From Azohydromonas aeria (GTDB lineage Bacteria; Pseudomonadota; Gammaproteobacteria; Burkholderiales; Burkholderiaceae_C): DNA of 64,000 nucleotides. The DNA lies in NCBI RefSeq assembly GCF_009760915.1, contig NZ_VIDQ01000002.1, positions 1-64,000 on the forward strand, read 5' to 3'. The first letter of the stretch is position 1. Every line of letters starts with the position of its first letter. Below are positions 42,471 to 51,358 of the stretch, piece by piece. The notes under the pieces were generated by a model. The model was not told the DNA's origin, searched no databases, and worked only from the letters and a program-made list of their open reading frames with translations. A program made the translations under genes and the position numbers.

Positions 42471-42941
42471 TCAGGCCGCAGGACGCGCGAAGCGCTTGCC
42501 CATGTGCTCGGATGCGAAGCCGAAGGCCACGCCGGCAAGCCAGGTGATGGACACCAGCAGCACGGTCTCGTCGGCCTTGGCGCCGGCGCCGAAGAACGAG
42601 GCGGCGCCCAGGAACGCGGCCGGCGTGTAGGCCAGCACGGGGATGTCGGCCATGGCCACCAGCACAAAGGCCAGCAGCGCCACCAGGCCGATCAGCCAGG
42701 GCAGGCCGCCGCCCAGCGCCGTGACGGCAGCCATGGTCGCGGCCGTGAGCACCACGCCGGCCAGCCCGCCCGCAATCGACTTCAGCGCCCCGGTCGCACC
42801 GCCACCGGCCGCGAAGAAGGCCGCCCAGGCCACGAAGCCGATCCAGGGATTGAAGCGCAACTCGGGCCGGCCGATGCTCAGGTAGACCCACAGCGCCACC
42901 AGCGCGGCGATGCTCAGGGCCAGGGTGTGCAGCAGTTTCAT
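42471..42941 (-). CDS. DUF1097-family membrane protein
   Basis: 156 residues, with about five hydrophobic segments (LHTLALSIAALVALWVYLSI, WIGFVAWAAFFAAGGGATGA, GLPWLIGLVALLAFVLVAMA, VLLVSITWLAGVAFGFASEH). This matches DUF1097 (E. coli YcdZ group). A transport or channel role has not been shown. It is placed 25 bp after the PQQ dehydrogenase gene and 42 bp before aldA, so it may move the substrate or product. Confidence 0.82.
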   Translation of the reverse strand: MKLLHTLALSIAALVALWVYLSIGRPELRFNPWIGFVAWAAFFAAGGGATGALKSIAGGLAGVVLTAATMAAVTALGGGLPWLIGLVALLAFVLVAMADIPVLAYTPAAFLGAASFFGAGAKADETVLLVSITWLAGVAFGFASEHMGKRFARPAA

Positions 42942-42966
42942 GTCCAGTCTCCTTGGGTTGTCGGGC

Positions 42967-44688
42967 TCACTTGGCGAGCTTGAACACCATCACCGTGCCG
43001 CCCTGAGGTACCAGCGTCTTGTGCTTGAGCACGGCGTTGAAGGCGCCCTGCATGCGTTCGGCATCCACGCCCCAGCCAGCCTGCACGGCGATGTACTGCT
43101 CGCCGTCCACCTCGAAGGACGACGGCACGCCCGTCACGCCTGAGCTGGCCGGGTACTCCCACAGCACCTGGCCGGTGGAAGCGTTGAAGGCGCGGAACAT
43201 GCGGTCGTTGGTGCCGCCGCCGAACACCAGGTTGCCGCCCGTGGCCAGCAGCGGTCCCCAGTTCATCTCCGGGTACTTGTGGGTCCAGACGTTCTTCTTG
43301 GCGCCCACGTTCCAGGCCTGTACCTCGCCCACGTGCTGGCGCGATTCCTCGGTCATGCGCACGTTGGTGAGGATGTTGTCCAGCGACACGCCGATGTAGA
43401 GTTCGCCCTTGCGGTAGTTGACCGCCTCTCCCTTGAGCTCGGAGCACAGGTTGTTGTTGGCCGGCACGTAGAGCATGCCGGTCTTGGGGCTGTAGGCTTC
43501 CGGGAACCAGTCCTTGCCGCCCCACAGGGACGGGCAGAACGACACCGTCTTGCCCGTGCCGGGGCGCTTGTCCTCGCGGTAGGTCGGCCGGCCCGTGCGC
43601 GGGTCGACGGAGGCGAACACGTCCTGCTTCACGTAGGGCCAGGCATCCACGAAGTTGATGCGGTCGCTGGTGCGCTCCAGGTGCCACAGGTAGCCGTTGC
43701 GCCCGGCATGCACCAGCGACTTCACCTTCTTGCCGCCGCGCTCCACGTCGATGAGCAGCGGCGCGGACACCTCGTCCCAGTCCCACGCGTCGTTCCAGTG
43801 GTACTGGTGGTAGCCCTTGAGCGCGCCGGTGTCGATGTCCAGCGCCAGCGTGGAGTTGGCGTAGAGGTTGTCGCCCTGGCGCGTGTCGGGCATCCAGGGT
43901 GCGGCGTTGCCAGTGCCCCAGTAGGACAACTTCGTCTCGGGATCGTAGGTGCCGGTGATCCACACCGAGGCGCCACCGTTCTTGTAGGTCTCGCCGGGCC
44001 AGGTGTCGCCGCCGGGCTCGCCCGGCGCCGGCACGGTGTAGGTGCGCCATACCTCCTTGCCGGTCTCGGCGTCCAGCGCCACGATGTAGCCGCGCACGCC
44101 GTACTCACCGCCCGAGACGCCCACTACCACCTTGCCGTTGGCCGCCAGCGGCGCCAGTGTCGAGTAGTACCCGGCCCTCCAGTCGCCAATGGGCTGCTTC
44201 CACAGCTCCTTGCCGCTGGCCGGGTCGAGCGCGACCACCATCGCGTCGGTGGTCGCGAAATAGAGCTTGTCCTTGTAGAGCGCGACGCCGCGGTTGGTCG
44301 GGTGCAGTTGCTGCAGCTCCTCGGGAATGGGCTTCTTGTAGCGCCACAGCTCCCGCCCGGACTTGGCCTCGAAGGCGATGACCTGGTTGTTCGGGGTGGA
44401 GATGTACATGTATCCGTTGTTGACGATGGGCGGCGCCTGGTGCCCCTCGCTCATGCCTGTGACGTAGGACCACGCCAGCTTCAGCTTGCCGACGTTGCGG
44501 TCGTTGATCTTCTCCAGCGGGCTGTAGCCCCAGCCGGCGTAGTTGCCGCGGTACATGAGCCAGTTGGACGGCTCCGGGTTGACCAGCCGTGCGTCCGTCA
44601 CCGGCTCGTAGGGCCTGAGCTGGGCCGACGCAACCGTGGGCAGCAGCGCGACCAGGCAGCCGGCAAGCAGGATCTTTGATGTCTTCAT
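42967..44688 (-). CDS. PQQ-dependent alcohol dehydrogenase, lanthanide-type signature
   Basis: 573 residues from ATG 44688, with a signal peptide ending VASAQ. The eight-bladed propeller has W-motif repeats. Metal ligands are as expected: Glu195 (SGGEYGVRG), Asn261 (GTGNA) and the active-site Asp303 (NDAWDWDEV). An additional Asp305 two residues on is the marker of lanthanide-using enzymes (XoxF, PedH, ExaF). The vicinal Cys-Cys common in this family is absent; the place reads QQLHPTNRG (126-134). There is no haem c domain. It oxidises an alcohol in the periplasm; the electron partner may be the Rieske protein next door. Confidence 0.9.
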   Translation of the reverse strand: MKTSKILLAGCLVALLPTVASAQLRPYEPVTDARLVNPEPSNWLMYRGNYAGWGYSPLEKINDRNVGKLKLAWSYVTGMSEGHQAPPIVNNGYMYISTPNNQVIAFEAKSGRELWRYKKPIPEELQQLHPTNRGVALYKDKLYFATTDAMVVALDPASGKELWKQPIGDWRAGYYSTLAPLAANGKVVVGVSGGEYGVRGYIVALDAETGKEVWRTYTVPAPGEPGGDTWPGETYKNGGASVWITGTYDPETKLSYWGTGNAAPWMPDTRQGDNLYANSTLALDIDTGALKGYHQYHWNDAWDWDEVSAPLLIDVERGGKKVKSLVHAGRNGYLWHLERTSDRINFVDAWPYVKQDVFASVDPRTGRPTYREDKRPGTGKTVSFCPSLWGGKDWFPEAYSPKTGMLYVPANNNLCSELKGEAVNYRKGELYIGVSLDNILTNVRMTEESRQHVGEVQAWNVGAKKNVWTHKYPEMNWGPLLATGGNLVFGGGTNDRMFRAFNASTGQVLWEYPASSGVTGVPSSFEVDGEQYIAVQAGWGVDAERMQGAFNAVLKHKTLVPQGGTVMVFKLAK

Positions 44689-44768
44689 GGTGTCTCCTGA
44701 AAAGGTTGTTGTTGCATCTACAAGCGGCAGCAGCCCTCGTGCTGCTGCGCAGGGGCAGGCCGCGGGCG

Positions 44769-45392
44769 TCAGCCCGAGGCCTTGGCGCCTGGAGCGGCGC
44801 TGAAAGCTCCGGCCACGGTCAGCAGCCCGCTGTCCACCTTGAGCGGCAGGTTGGGCAGGCTGCGGGTAGCCGGCCCGGCGATCACCTGGCCGAGCCGGGC
44901 CGGGTCGAAGCGCGAGAAGTGGCAAAAGCACAGCAGCGCCCTCTCGGCCTCGTTCCATTCGCTGACGTCGCAGCCCTGGTGCGTGCACACCGCCGAGAAG
45001 GCCAGCACCCCGTCGGCGGCACGGCTGCGCACGGCGGGGTCGAGCCCGGCGGGGTCGAGCCGCACCAGCAAAACTTTGTTCAGGCGCGAGCCATCGCGCA
45101 CCACACCGCCGGCGGCGTCGAAGGGGAATACCTGCACGGGCTTGGCTCCCAGCGGAACGTCCGATGGCGCCAGGGGCCGCGGCGCCTCGTCTCCACCGGC
45201 GAGCACCAGTCGATCGCCGGCGACCGGCCGCTGCGAGGCAGTCTCATTGGCCCAGGCGGCACCCATACCGGCTGCGCTCAGACCGGCGCCGATGCAGGCA
45301 CATGCGCCCCGCCGCAAGGCGTCTCGACGCGCCTGGTCGGGCGAGCAGATGCGCACGGGCATCGGGCCGGTGGTGATTCGTCGCTGATTCAT
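44769..45392 (-). CDS. Exported Rieske [2Fe-2S] protein
   Basis: 207 residues from ATG 45392 (AGGA 7 bases upstream; ATG 45398 is possible). The N-terminus has a twin-arginine-like signal (RRDALRRGACACIGAGLSAA). The Rieske motifs are C136-T-H138...C141 and C155-F-C157-H158, with C141/C157 placed for the disulphide. It is the first gene of the sigma-54-controlled operon, followed by PQQ-ADH 80 bp later. A periplasmic electron acceptor for the quinoprotein is the simplest role, unusual because c-type cytochromes are the norm (inference). Confidence 0.85.
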   Translation of the reverse strand: MNQRRITTGPMPVRICSPDQARRDALRRGACACIGAGLSAAGMGAAWANETASQRPVAGDRLVLAGGDEAPRPLAPSDVPLGAKPVQVFPFDAAGGVVRDGSRLNKVLLVRLDPAGLDPAVRSRAADGVLAFSAVCTHQGCDVSEWNEAERALLCFCHFSRFDPARLGQVIAGPATRSLPNLPLKVDSGLLTVAGAFSAAPGAKASG

Positions 45393-45431
45393 GGTCATGT
45401 CCTGGGAACTGCGTTGAGGCGACGCCCTTGC

Positions 45432-45446
45432 GCAAGGCCCATGCCA
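45432..45446 (-). promoter_or_regulatory. Sigma-54 promoter of the Rieske-PQQ operon
   Basis: Minus strand TGGCATGGGCCTTGC (45446 to 45432): GG and GC are separated by exactly 10 bases, and the sequence matches TGGCAC-N5-TTGC at all but one position. It predicts a start near 45421, about 30 bases before ATG 45392. The divergent gene encodes a sigma-54 activator. Confidence 0.75.
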
Positions 45447-45532
45447 TGTCCGGTCAGCGCTCTTGCACTTGCCAGGCAAGGAATGCTGGGCTTTTCAAAT
45501 CAACGGGTTGCGTGTGCACCTTCGGGTTTGTG

Positions 45533-45599
45533 CTAGTGATGCGCGGAAGGTGTACAGGTGATGCGTTGATGGCCTGGCAAGGCCACAGGTGATGCGCTG
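45533..45599. promoter_or_regulatory. Direct repeats, likely activator binding sites
   Basis: ACAGGTGATGCGTTG (45554-45568) and ACAGGTGATGCGCTG (45585-45599) are 31 bp apart, about three helical turns. A weaker third copy TAGTGATGCGCGG starts at 45534. They lie about 90-170 bp upstream of the sigma-54 promoter, the usual enhancer distance. A palindrome TGGCCT-GGCA-AGGCCA sits between the two strong copies (45570-45585). Confidence 0.6.
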
Positions 45600-45793
45600 G
45601 CCAGGCGCTAGGGACGGTTGCCGGCTCTGCAGGCTGCGGGCCGATACCGACACGACGGCACCGCGCTCTCGCATACAGTGCGCGGTTGACCATCCGGTCC
45701 GGGCTGTGTGGACGGCCCATCGGGACTGGCCCGGCCGTGTTGAGAACTGCGCTTGACGAACTGTCTCGATGGCCCAAATCCGAAGGAGTTGCC

Positions 45794-47821
45794 GTGTTGA
45801 ATTCCTCCGAACCGCACGTCGAGCGCGTCCTGCGTGCCGCCAGCGGCGCAGTGCCCGCCAGCGACTCGCCGGACAGCCTGATCCACCGCTCGTGGCACCG
45901 CTGCTACCACCAGCATGGGCTCGACCCGGCGGACCGCTTCGACCCATGCGTCGAAAGCGCCGAGCGCGTGCGCGCGTCGCGCGAGCGGCTGGAGGAGTAC
46001 CTGCAGGTTGCCCGCACGGGCATGGAGCAGCTTTTCAAGCACGTGGTGGACCTGGGCTACGTGCTGCTGCTCACCGACGCCAATGGCATCACCATCGACT
46101 ACATCGGCAACGACACCTGGGCCCGGGACGCGCAGCGCTTCGGCCTGTACCTGGGCGCCAACTGGCAGGAGCACATTGCCGGCACCAACGGCATCGGCAC
46201 CTGCATCCAGGAACAGACCGCGCTGACCTGCCACAGCGCCGACCACTTCTATGCCAACAACACCGGGCTGAGCTGCAGCACCACGCCGCTGTTCCACCCC
46301 GATGGCGGGCTCATGGGCGTGCTCGACGTGTCGGCGCAGGCACAGACTGACGCAAGGGAGAGCCAGCACCTGGCGCTGCACCTCACGCGCCTGTATGGGC
46401 GCATGATTGGCGACGCCACGTTCATGCGCCATTTCCGGGACCGCTGGATCCTGCGCCTGGCCACGAGCTGGGCCCTGGTGGACGTGACCGGCGACATGCT
46501 GTTGGCCTTCGATGCAGAGGGCGTGCTCGTGGGCGCCAGCGCCGCTGCCCGCCAATGGCTGCGCGCGCTGCCGCCGCGGCGAGGCACCGATCCCGTCGCG
46601 GGGCGCCACCTCACCGAGCTGTTCGACTCCACGATGGATGACATCTGGCGCCTGGCCCGTGCCTCGGACGCGATGGAGCGCTCCTTGCCCTCCCTGGTAG
46701 ACCAGCGCAGCTACTTCTGCAGCGTGATCGCGCCGCGCGTGCGAGCCGTGCAGGAGAGCGCTTCACGCGATGGCGCTGACGGCGCTGCGGCGCTGCCCGT
46801 GGGCGCGGCGTTGCAGCGCCTGGCGGGCGAAGACCGGAAGATGCGCGCGCTGCAGCACCAGGCACAACGCCTGGCCAACCGGCGCATCAACATCCTCATC
46901 CAGGGCGAGACCGGCAGCGGCAAGGAGCTGTTCGCCCGCGCGCTGCACGAGTCCAGCTCCCGGCGTGCGAAGCCATTCGTGGCGGTGAACTGCGCCGCCA
47001 TTCCGGAGTCGCTGATCGAGAGCGAGCTCTTCGGCTACACCGCCGGCACCTTCACGGGAGCACGCAGCCGCGGCATGAAGGGACTGATCCTGCAGGCGCA
47101 CGGCGGCACGCTGTTCCTCGACGAGATCGGAGACATGCCGCTGCACCTGCAGACCCGGCTGCTGCGCGTGCTCTCCGAGCAGGAGGTGCTGCCACTGGGC
47201 GCGGAGCAGCCGGTGCGGGTTGAGCTGACCGTCATTGCGGCTTCGCACCGTGACCTGCGCCAGGCCATCGCCGCCGGCGGCTTCCGCGAGGACCTCTACT
47301 ACCGGCTGTGCGGCGCCACGCTGCTGCTGCCCGGCCTTCGCGAGCGCCAGGACCTGGACTACCTCATCGACCTGATCCTGGAGGAGGAGGCAAGCGAAGC
47401 CGGCGTGCGCGCAGCCCTCTCCGACGAGGCACGGTCGCTGCTGCGCCGGTACCGCTGGCCCGGCAATGTGCGGCAGTTGCGCAACGTGCTGCGCTACGGA
47501 CTAGCCCTGTGCGACGAGGAAGGCATCCTGAGCGAGCACCTGCCGCCTGAAGTCACGGCAGACGAGGCGATGGCCGTGGTTGCAACAGCGGCACCGGCCG
47601 CATCGCTGCTGCTGCCCTGCTCCATGGCAGGGGCTGCAGGCACCGATTTCGTAAAGCGCCTGCCTCCAGAAGCGGAGAGGTTGCACGCGATGCTGCAAGC
47701 CTGCCGCTGGAACATCTCGGCCGTGGCGGCAAAGACAGGACAGTGCAGAACGACGATCTACCGTCAGATGAAGCGCTTCGGAATCATTTCACCAATGGAC
47801 GTGGCCAACGGACTGCGATAG
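45794..47821 (+). CDS. AcoR-type sigma-54-dependent activator
   Basis: 675 residues from GTG 45794 (GGAG at 5-base spacing). The N-terminal sensor has a GAF-like domain (VDLGYVLLLTDANGITIDYI, GTCIQEQTALTCHSADHFYA, MGVLDVSAQAQTD). The AAA+ domain has Walker A GETGSGKE (about 371-378) and the sigma-54 contact loop as GTFTGA (about 418-423). The C-terminus has a Fis-type HTH (ACRWNISAVAAKTGQCRTTI). AcoR-family proteins sense small diols or acetoin. It is divergent from the Rieske-PQQ-aldA operon, which has a matching promoter and repeats, so control of that operon is likely. Confidence 0.9.
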   Translation: MLNSSEPHVERVLRAASGAVPASDSPDSLIHRSWHRCYHQHGLDPADRFDPCVESAERVRASRERLEEYLQVARTGMEQLFKHVVDLGYVLLLTDANGITIDYIGNDTWARDAQRFGLYLGANWQEHIAGTNGIGTCIQEQTALTCHSADHFYANNTGLSCSTTPLFHPDGGLMGVLDVSAQAQTDARESQHLALHLTRLYGRMIGDATFMRHFRDRWILRLATSWALVDVTGDMLLAFDAEGVLVGASAAARQWLRALPPRRGTDPVAGRHLTELFDSTMDDIWRLARASDAMERSLPSLVDQRSYFCSVIAPRVRAVQESASRDGADGAAALPVGAALQRLAGEDRKMRALQHQAQRLANRRINILIQGETGSGKELFARALHESSSRRAKPFVAVNCAAIPESLIESELFGYTAGTFTGARSRGMKGLILQAHGGTLFLDEIGDMPLHLQTRLLRVLSEQEVLPLGAEQPVRVELTVIAASHRDLRQAIAAGGFREDLYYRLCGATLLLPGLRERQDLDYLIDLILEEEASEAGVRAALSDEARSLLRRYRWPGNVRQLRNVLRYGLALCDEEGILSEHLPPEVTADEAMAVVATAAPAASLLLPCSMAGAAGTDFVKRLPPEAERLHAMLQACRWNISAVAAKTGQCRTTIYRQMKRFGIISPMDVANGLR

Positions 47822-47933
47822 CTACACGACCCTGTCAGCACCTTCACAACGTGAAGTGGATCGTCGTCTTACTTCCAAATTGAAATTGGAATCAGCTGGA
47901 ACGCTGGAACGCCGCCCCGGTAAGCGGCTTGGG

Positions 47934-48683
47934 TCAAGCAGAGTTGCCTGCAGGTGCTACCGAGGCGCCTTGAATGCCATGCCGCGCCAGTGCCTCGGCC
48001 ACGAAGCCTGAAGCTTTCATCTCTTCGACGAAAGCTCCCAGAGCTGCGGCCGCCGCGGCGCCCCTGCTTTTGGGCACGCCCATAGCTTGGCGGATGACCA
48101 TGAAGCGCCCCGGCAGCAGCCGCAGGCCGCCCAGGCGTGCCGCGTCGGCTTCGAGCTGCTGCTTCACGCCCGCGGCCACGTCGGCCGCCTCGCCCAGCGC
48201 CATGAAGGTATCCACCACCGTCGGCGAGGTCGGCGAGCGCTCGATGCGCGCGTGTTGAAGCTCGCGCGTGAGGTACAGGTCGTAGGCGCTGCCCTTGCCG
48301 ACCACGACCATGTGGCCGTCGCGGTCCACCTCCTCGTTGGCCCGCAGCGCCGAGCCCTCGCGCACGAGATAGCAGCCCTCGATCAGCACATAGGGGCCGG
48401 TGAAGGCGATGTCGGCACCGCGCAGCGGATCGATGGCGAAGAAGCCGACGTCCGCCCTCTCCTGCGCCACCACTTCCACCGACTTGCCGGCGGCGTCCAC
48501 CACGATCAGCTCCAGCTCGACCCCCAGGCGCCGCGCCAGCTCGGTGGCGAGGTCCACGGAGACGCCCTTGGCGGCGCCGGTGGCAGGGTCCGTCCCGGCC
48601 AGGATCGGGTTGCCCAGGTTGATGGAAGCGCGCAGCCGGCCGGTGGGAGCGAAAGCGGCGATGAGGTCTTGCGTGATCTGCAT
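47934..48683 (-). CDS. Family 3 solute-binding-like protein without signal peptide
   Basis: 249 residues. The SBP_bac_3 fold is clear (KGVSVDLATELARRLGVELE, QERADVGFFAIDPLRGADIA, FTGPYVLIEGCYLVREGSAL). The start MQITQDLIAAFAPTGRLRAS enters the domain directly, and no hydrophobic leader exists. No ABC permease genes are nearby. A cytoplasmic sensor, ligand store or enzyme-like role is possible, as is a lost signal. It is the last gene of the minus-strand run, 22 bp after aconitase. Confidence 0.8.
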   Translation of the reverse strand: MQITQDLIAAFAPTGRLRASINLGNPILAGTDPATGAAKGVSVDLATELARRLGVELELIVVDAAGKSVEVVAQERADVGFFAIDPLRGADIAFTGPYVLIEGCYLVREGSALRANEEVDRDGHMVVVGKGSAYDLYLTRELQHARIERSPTSPTVVDTFMALGEAADVAAGVKQQLEADAARLGGLRLLPGRFMVIRQAMGVPKSRGAAAAAALGAFVEEMKASGFVAEALARHGIQGASVAPAGNSA

Positions 48684-48705
48684 GTCCAGGTTCCAGGTTC
48701 AAGGT

Positions 48706-51339
48706 TCAAGCGTGCGCGGCCTGCTGCTCGGCAATGGTCTTCTTCAGAATGGCCGGGATCACGCCGCCGTCGCGCAGCAGCGCCACTTCCAACTGCGTCT
48801 CCACCGCGGCGGTGGCGGTGAACGATTCGACGCGGCCGTCGCGGCGCAGCACGCGCACGGGCACGGCGCAGCGCGGCGACAGCGCGTCGGGCTGGGCATC
48901 AACCTCGATACGGTCGCCGGGCTGCAGCGCGAGCGACTTCGGGTCAGCGCCCTGCGGCAGGCGCAGCGGCAGGATGCCCATGCCGATCAGGTTGGAACGG
49001 TGGATGCGCTCGAAACTCATCGCCAGCACGGTACGGATGCCCAGCAGCCGCTGGCCCTTGGCGGCCCAGTCGCGCGAGGAGCCGGTACCGTAGCGCTCGC
49101 CGGCCACCAGCACCACGGATTCGCCCGCGTCGCGGTAGCGCTGCGCCACGTCCCATATCGGCAGAACCTCGCCGCTGGGTACATGCAGCGTGTGCGCCAC
49201 CGGCATACCGGGTTTCAGCAGGTTCACCAGCGTCTTGCTGTGGAAGGCGGCGCGCAGCATCACTTCCCAGTTGCCGCGGCGCGAGGCAAAGACGTTCAGG
49301 TCGTTGCGGTCGTCGCCGCGCTCGACCAGGAAGTCCGCCACCAGGCTGTCGGGCGGGATGGCGCTGGCCGGCGAGATGTGGTCGGTCGTCACGTCGTCGC
49401 CCACCACCAGCAGCGGCTGCGCGCTGTAGCGGCCGAGCTGGCTGCCGGCTTCCACCGAGGCGAAGGGCGGACGCCGCAGCGCGGTGGACTTCGCATCCCA
49501 CGGGAAGCGCTCGCCTTCGGGTGCTTGCAGCGCCTGCCACATCGGGTTGGCCGAAGCGATGGCGAACTCGCGCCTGAAGTCGTCCGCGTCCAGCGCCTGC
49601 GCCAGGTGCGCGGCGACTTCCTCGCGCGTGGGCCACAGCTCCTGCAGCGACACCGGCGTGCCGTCGGGCGCGACCTGCACCGGGTCGGCGCTGAGGTCCA
49701 CCTCGGCATTGCCGGCCAGCGCGAAGGCGATCACCAGCGGCGGCGACATCAGGAAGCCCAGATCCAGGTCCGGGTGGATGCGGCCGGGGAAGTTGCGGTT
49801 GCCCGAGGTGGCCGCGACCGGGTGGATGGTGCCCCTGGCGCGCTCGTCGCGGATCACGTCGGGCAGCGGGCCGGGATTGCCGATGCAGGTGGCGCAGCCG
49901 AAGCCGACGATGTCGAAGCCCACGGCCGAGAGGTCGTCGATCAGGCCCGCGCGCTCCAGGTAGGCGGCCGCGGCGGGCGATCCGGGCGAGAGCGAGGTTT
50001 TCACCCAGTACGGCACGCTCAGGCCGCGTTGACGCGCCTTGCGCGCCAGCAGCCCGGCGGCGATCAGCAGGCCCGGGTCGGAGGTGTTGGTGCAGCTGGT
50101 AATGGCAGCCACCGCCACGGGGTGGCGCGGCATGTCGGCATGCGGCGCCGTGGGCTTGAAGCCGCGCGCGGCCAGCACCCGGGCGGCATCCGAATACGCC
50201 AGCAGGTCCTGCGGCCGCTGGGGGCCGGCGATGTGCATGGCGACCGTGTCCAGGTCGATCTCGATGCCGCGAGTGAAGTGCGGCCGCGCCTCGGGGTCGA
50301 ACCACAGCCCTGCGCGCTGCGTGTAGGCCTCGACCAGCGCCAAATGCGCCGCGGAGCGGCCGGTGGCGCGCAGGTAGTCCAGCGTCTTGTCGTCCACCGC
50401 GAAAAAGCCGGTGGTGGCGCCGTACTCGGGTGCCATATTGGCAATCACCGAGCGCTCGCCCGCACTGAGCGTGGACACGCCGGGACCAAAGAACTCGACG
50501 AACTCCCCCGACACGCCGATGGCGCGCAGCCGCTGCGTTACCGTCAGCGCCAGGTCGGTGGCGAGCACGCCCGGGCGCAGCGCGCCGGTCAGGCGCACAC
50601 CGATCACGTCCGGGATGCGCAGCATGGTGGGCATGCCGAACATCACCGTCTGCGCCTCCAGCCCGCCCACGCCCCAGCCCAGCACGCCGATGCCGTTGAC
50701 CATGGGCGTGTGGCTGTCGGTGCCAATCATCACGTCAGGCACGGCCCAGGCCTCGCCGTCGCGCTGCTCGGTGGTCGCGACGGTGGCGAGTTGCTCCAGG
50801 TTGATGGTGTGCATGATCCCGGTGCCTGGCGGGTTGATGCGCACGCCACGCAGCGCCTTGGAAGCCCAGCGCAGGAAGCGGTAGCGCTCCTGGTTGCGGC
50901 GCAGCTCGTGACCCAGGTTCACCTGCGGCGCGTCGCGGCGGCCGTACACCTCCACTGCCAGCGAATGGTCTACCGACACGTCCACCGGCAGCCCCGGGTT
51001 GAGCACCGCCGGATCGACGCCGGCCTCGGCCAGCGCGTCGCGCATGGCGGCGATGTCCACCAGCGCCGGGGTGCTGGTGGTGTCGTGCATCAGCACACGC
51101 CCGGGCTGAAACGCGATCTCGGCCTCGCTGCTGCCCGTCTCCAGCCAGCCGAACAGCGCCGCCACTGCGGCCTCGCGCTCGGCGCCATTGGTGTGGCGCA
51201 GCACGTTCTCCAGCAGCAGACGCAGCACGGTGGGCAGCTCTTTCAGCTGCTCGCCGAACAGGGCCGGCAGGTCAATGAAGCGCAGCTCGGCACCGTTGAC
51301 GGCGAGCCGGCCGGCGGCTTGGGACGAAGTGTTGGACAT
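48706..51339 (-). CDS. acnA: Aconitate hydratase (AcnA family)
   Basis: 877 residues from ATG 51339. The cluster ligands are visible as AAITSCTNTSDPGLLIAAGL (about 413) and GFGCATCIGNPGPLPD (about 480). IGTDSHTPMVNGIGVLGWGV and the C-terminal swivel ERYGTGSSRDWAAKG are conserved. It hydrates/dehydrates citrate-type acids using a 4Fe-4S cluster. Inside a catabolic locus with Bug binding proteins, it may act on a related tricarboxylate (for example methylcitrate, tricarballylate or an aconitate isomer) rather than be the housekeeping copy. It lies between the lactonase and the SBP gene. Confidence 0.88.
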   Translation of the reverse strand: MSNTSSQAAGRLAVNGAELRFIDLPALFGEQLKELPTVLRLLLENVLRHTNGAEREAAVAALFGWLETGSSEAEIAFQPGRVLMHDTTSTPALVDIAAMRDALAEAGVDPAVLNPGLPVDVSVDHSLAVEVYGRRDAPQVNLGHELRRNQERYRFLRWASKALRGVRINPPGTGIMHTINLEQLATVATTEQRDGEAWAVPDVMIGTDSHTPMVNGIGVLGWGVGGLEAQTVMFGMPTMLRIPDVIGVRLTGALRPGVLATDLALTVTQRLRAIGVSGEFVEFFGPGVSTLSAGERSVIANMAPEYGATTGFFAVDDKTLDYLRATGRSAAHLALVEAYTQRAGLWFDPEARPHFTRGIEIDLDTVAMHIAGPQRPQDLLAYSDAARVLAARGFKPTAPHADMPRHPVAVAAITSCTNTSDPGLLIAAGLLARKARQRGLSVPYWVKTSLSPGSPAAAAYLERAGLIDDLSAVGFDIVGFGCATCIGNPGPLPDVIRDERARGTIHPVAATSGNRNFPGRIHPDLDLGFLMSPPLVIAFALAGNAEVDLSADPVQVAPDGTPVSLQELWPTREEVAAHLAQALDADDFRREFAIASANPMWQALQAPEGERFPWDAKSTALRRPPFASVEAGSQLGRYSAQPLLVVGDDVTTDHISPASAIPPDSLVADFLVERGDDRNDLNVFASRRGNWEVMLRAAFHSKTLVNLLKPGMPVAHTLHVPSGEVLPIWDVAQRYRDAGESVVLVAGERYGTGSSRDWAAKGQRLLGIRTVLAMSFERIHRSNLIGMGILPLRLPQGADPKSLALQPGDRIEVDAQPDALSPRCAVPVRVLRRDGRVESFTATAAVETQLEVALLRDGGVIPAILKKTIAEQQAAHA

Positions 51340-51358
51340 GGAACTGCGAAGGGAAATG

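Noticed and set aside
43279-44679. 466-residue plus-strand frame
   Set aside because: Antisense to the PQQ dehydrogenase, which has all metal ligands on the minus strand.
45462-45480. Second sigma-54-like site TGGCAAGTGCAAGAGC on the minus strand
   Set aside because: GG and GC are 11 rather than 10 bases apart; the site at 45432-45446 fits the consensus.
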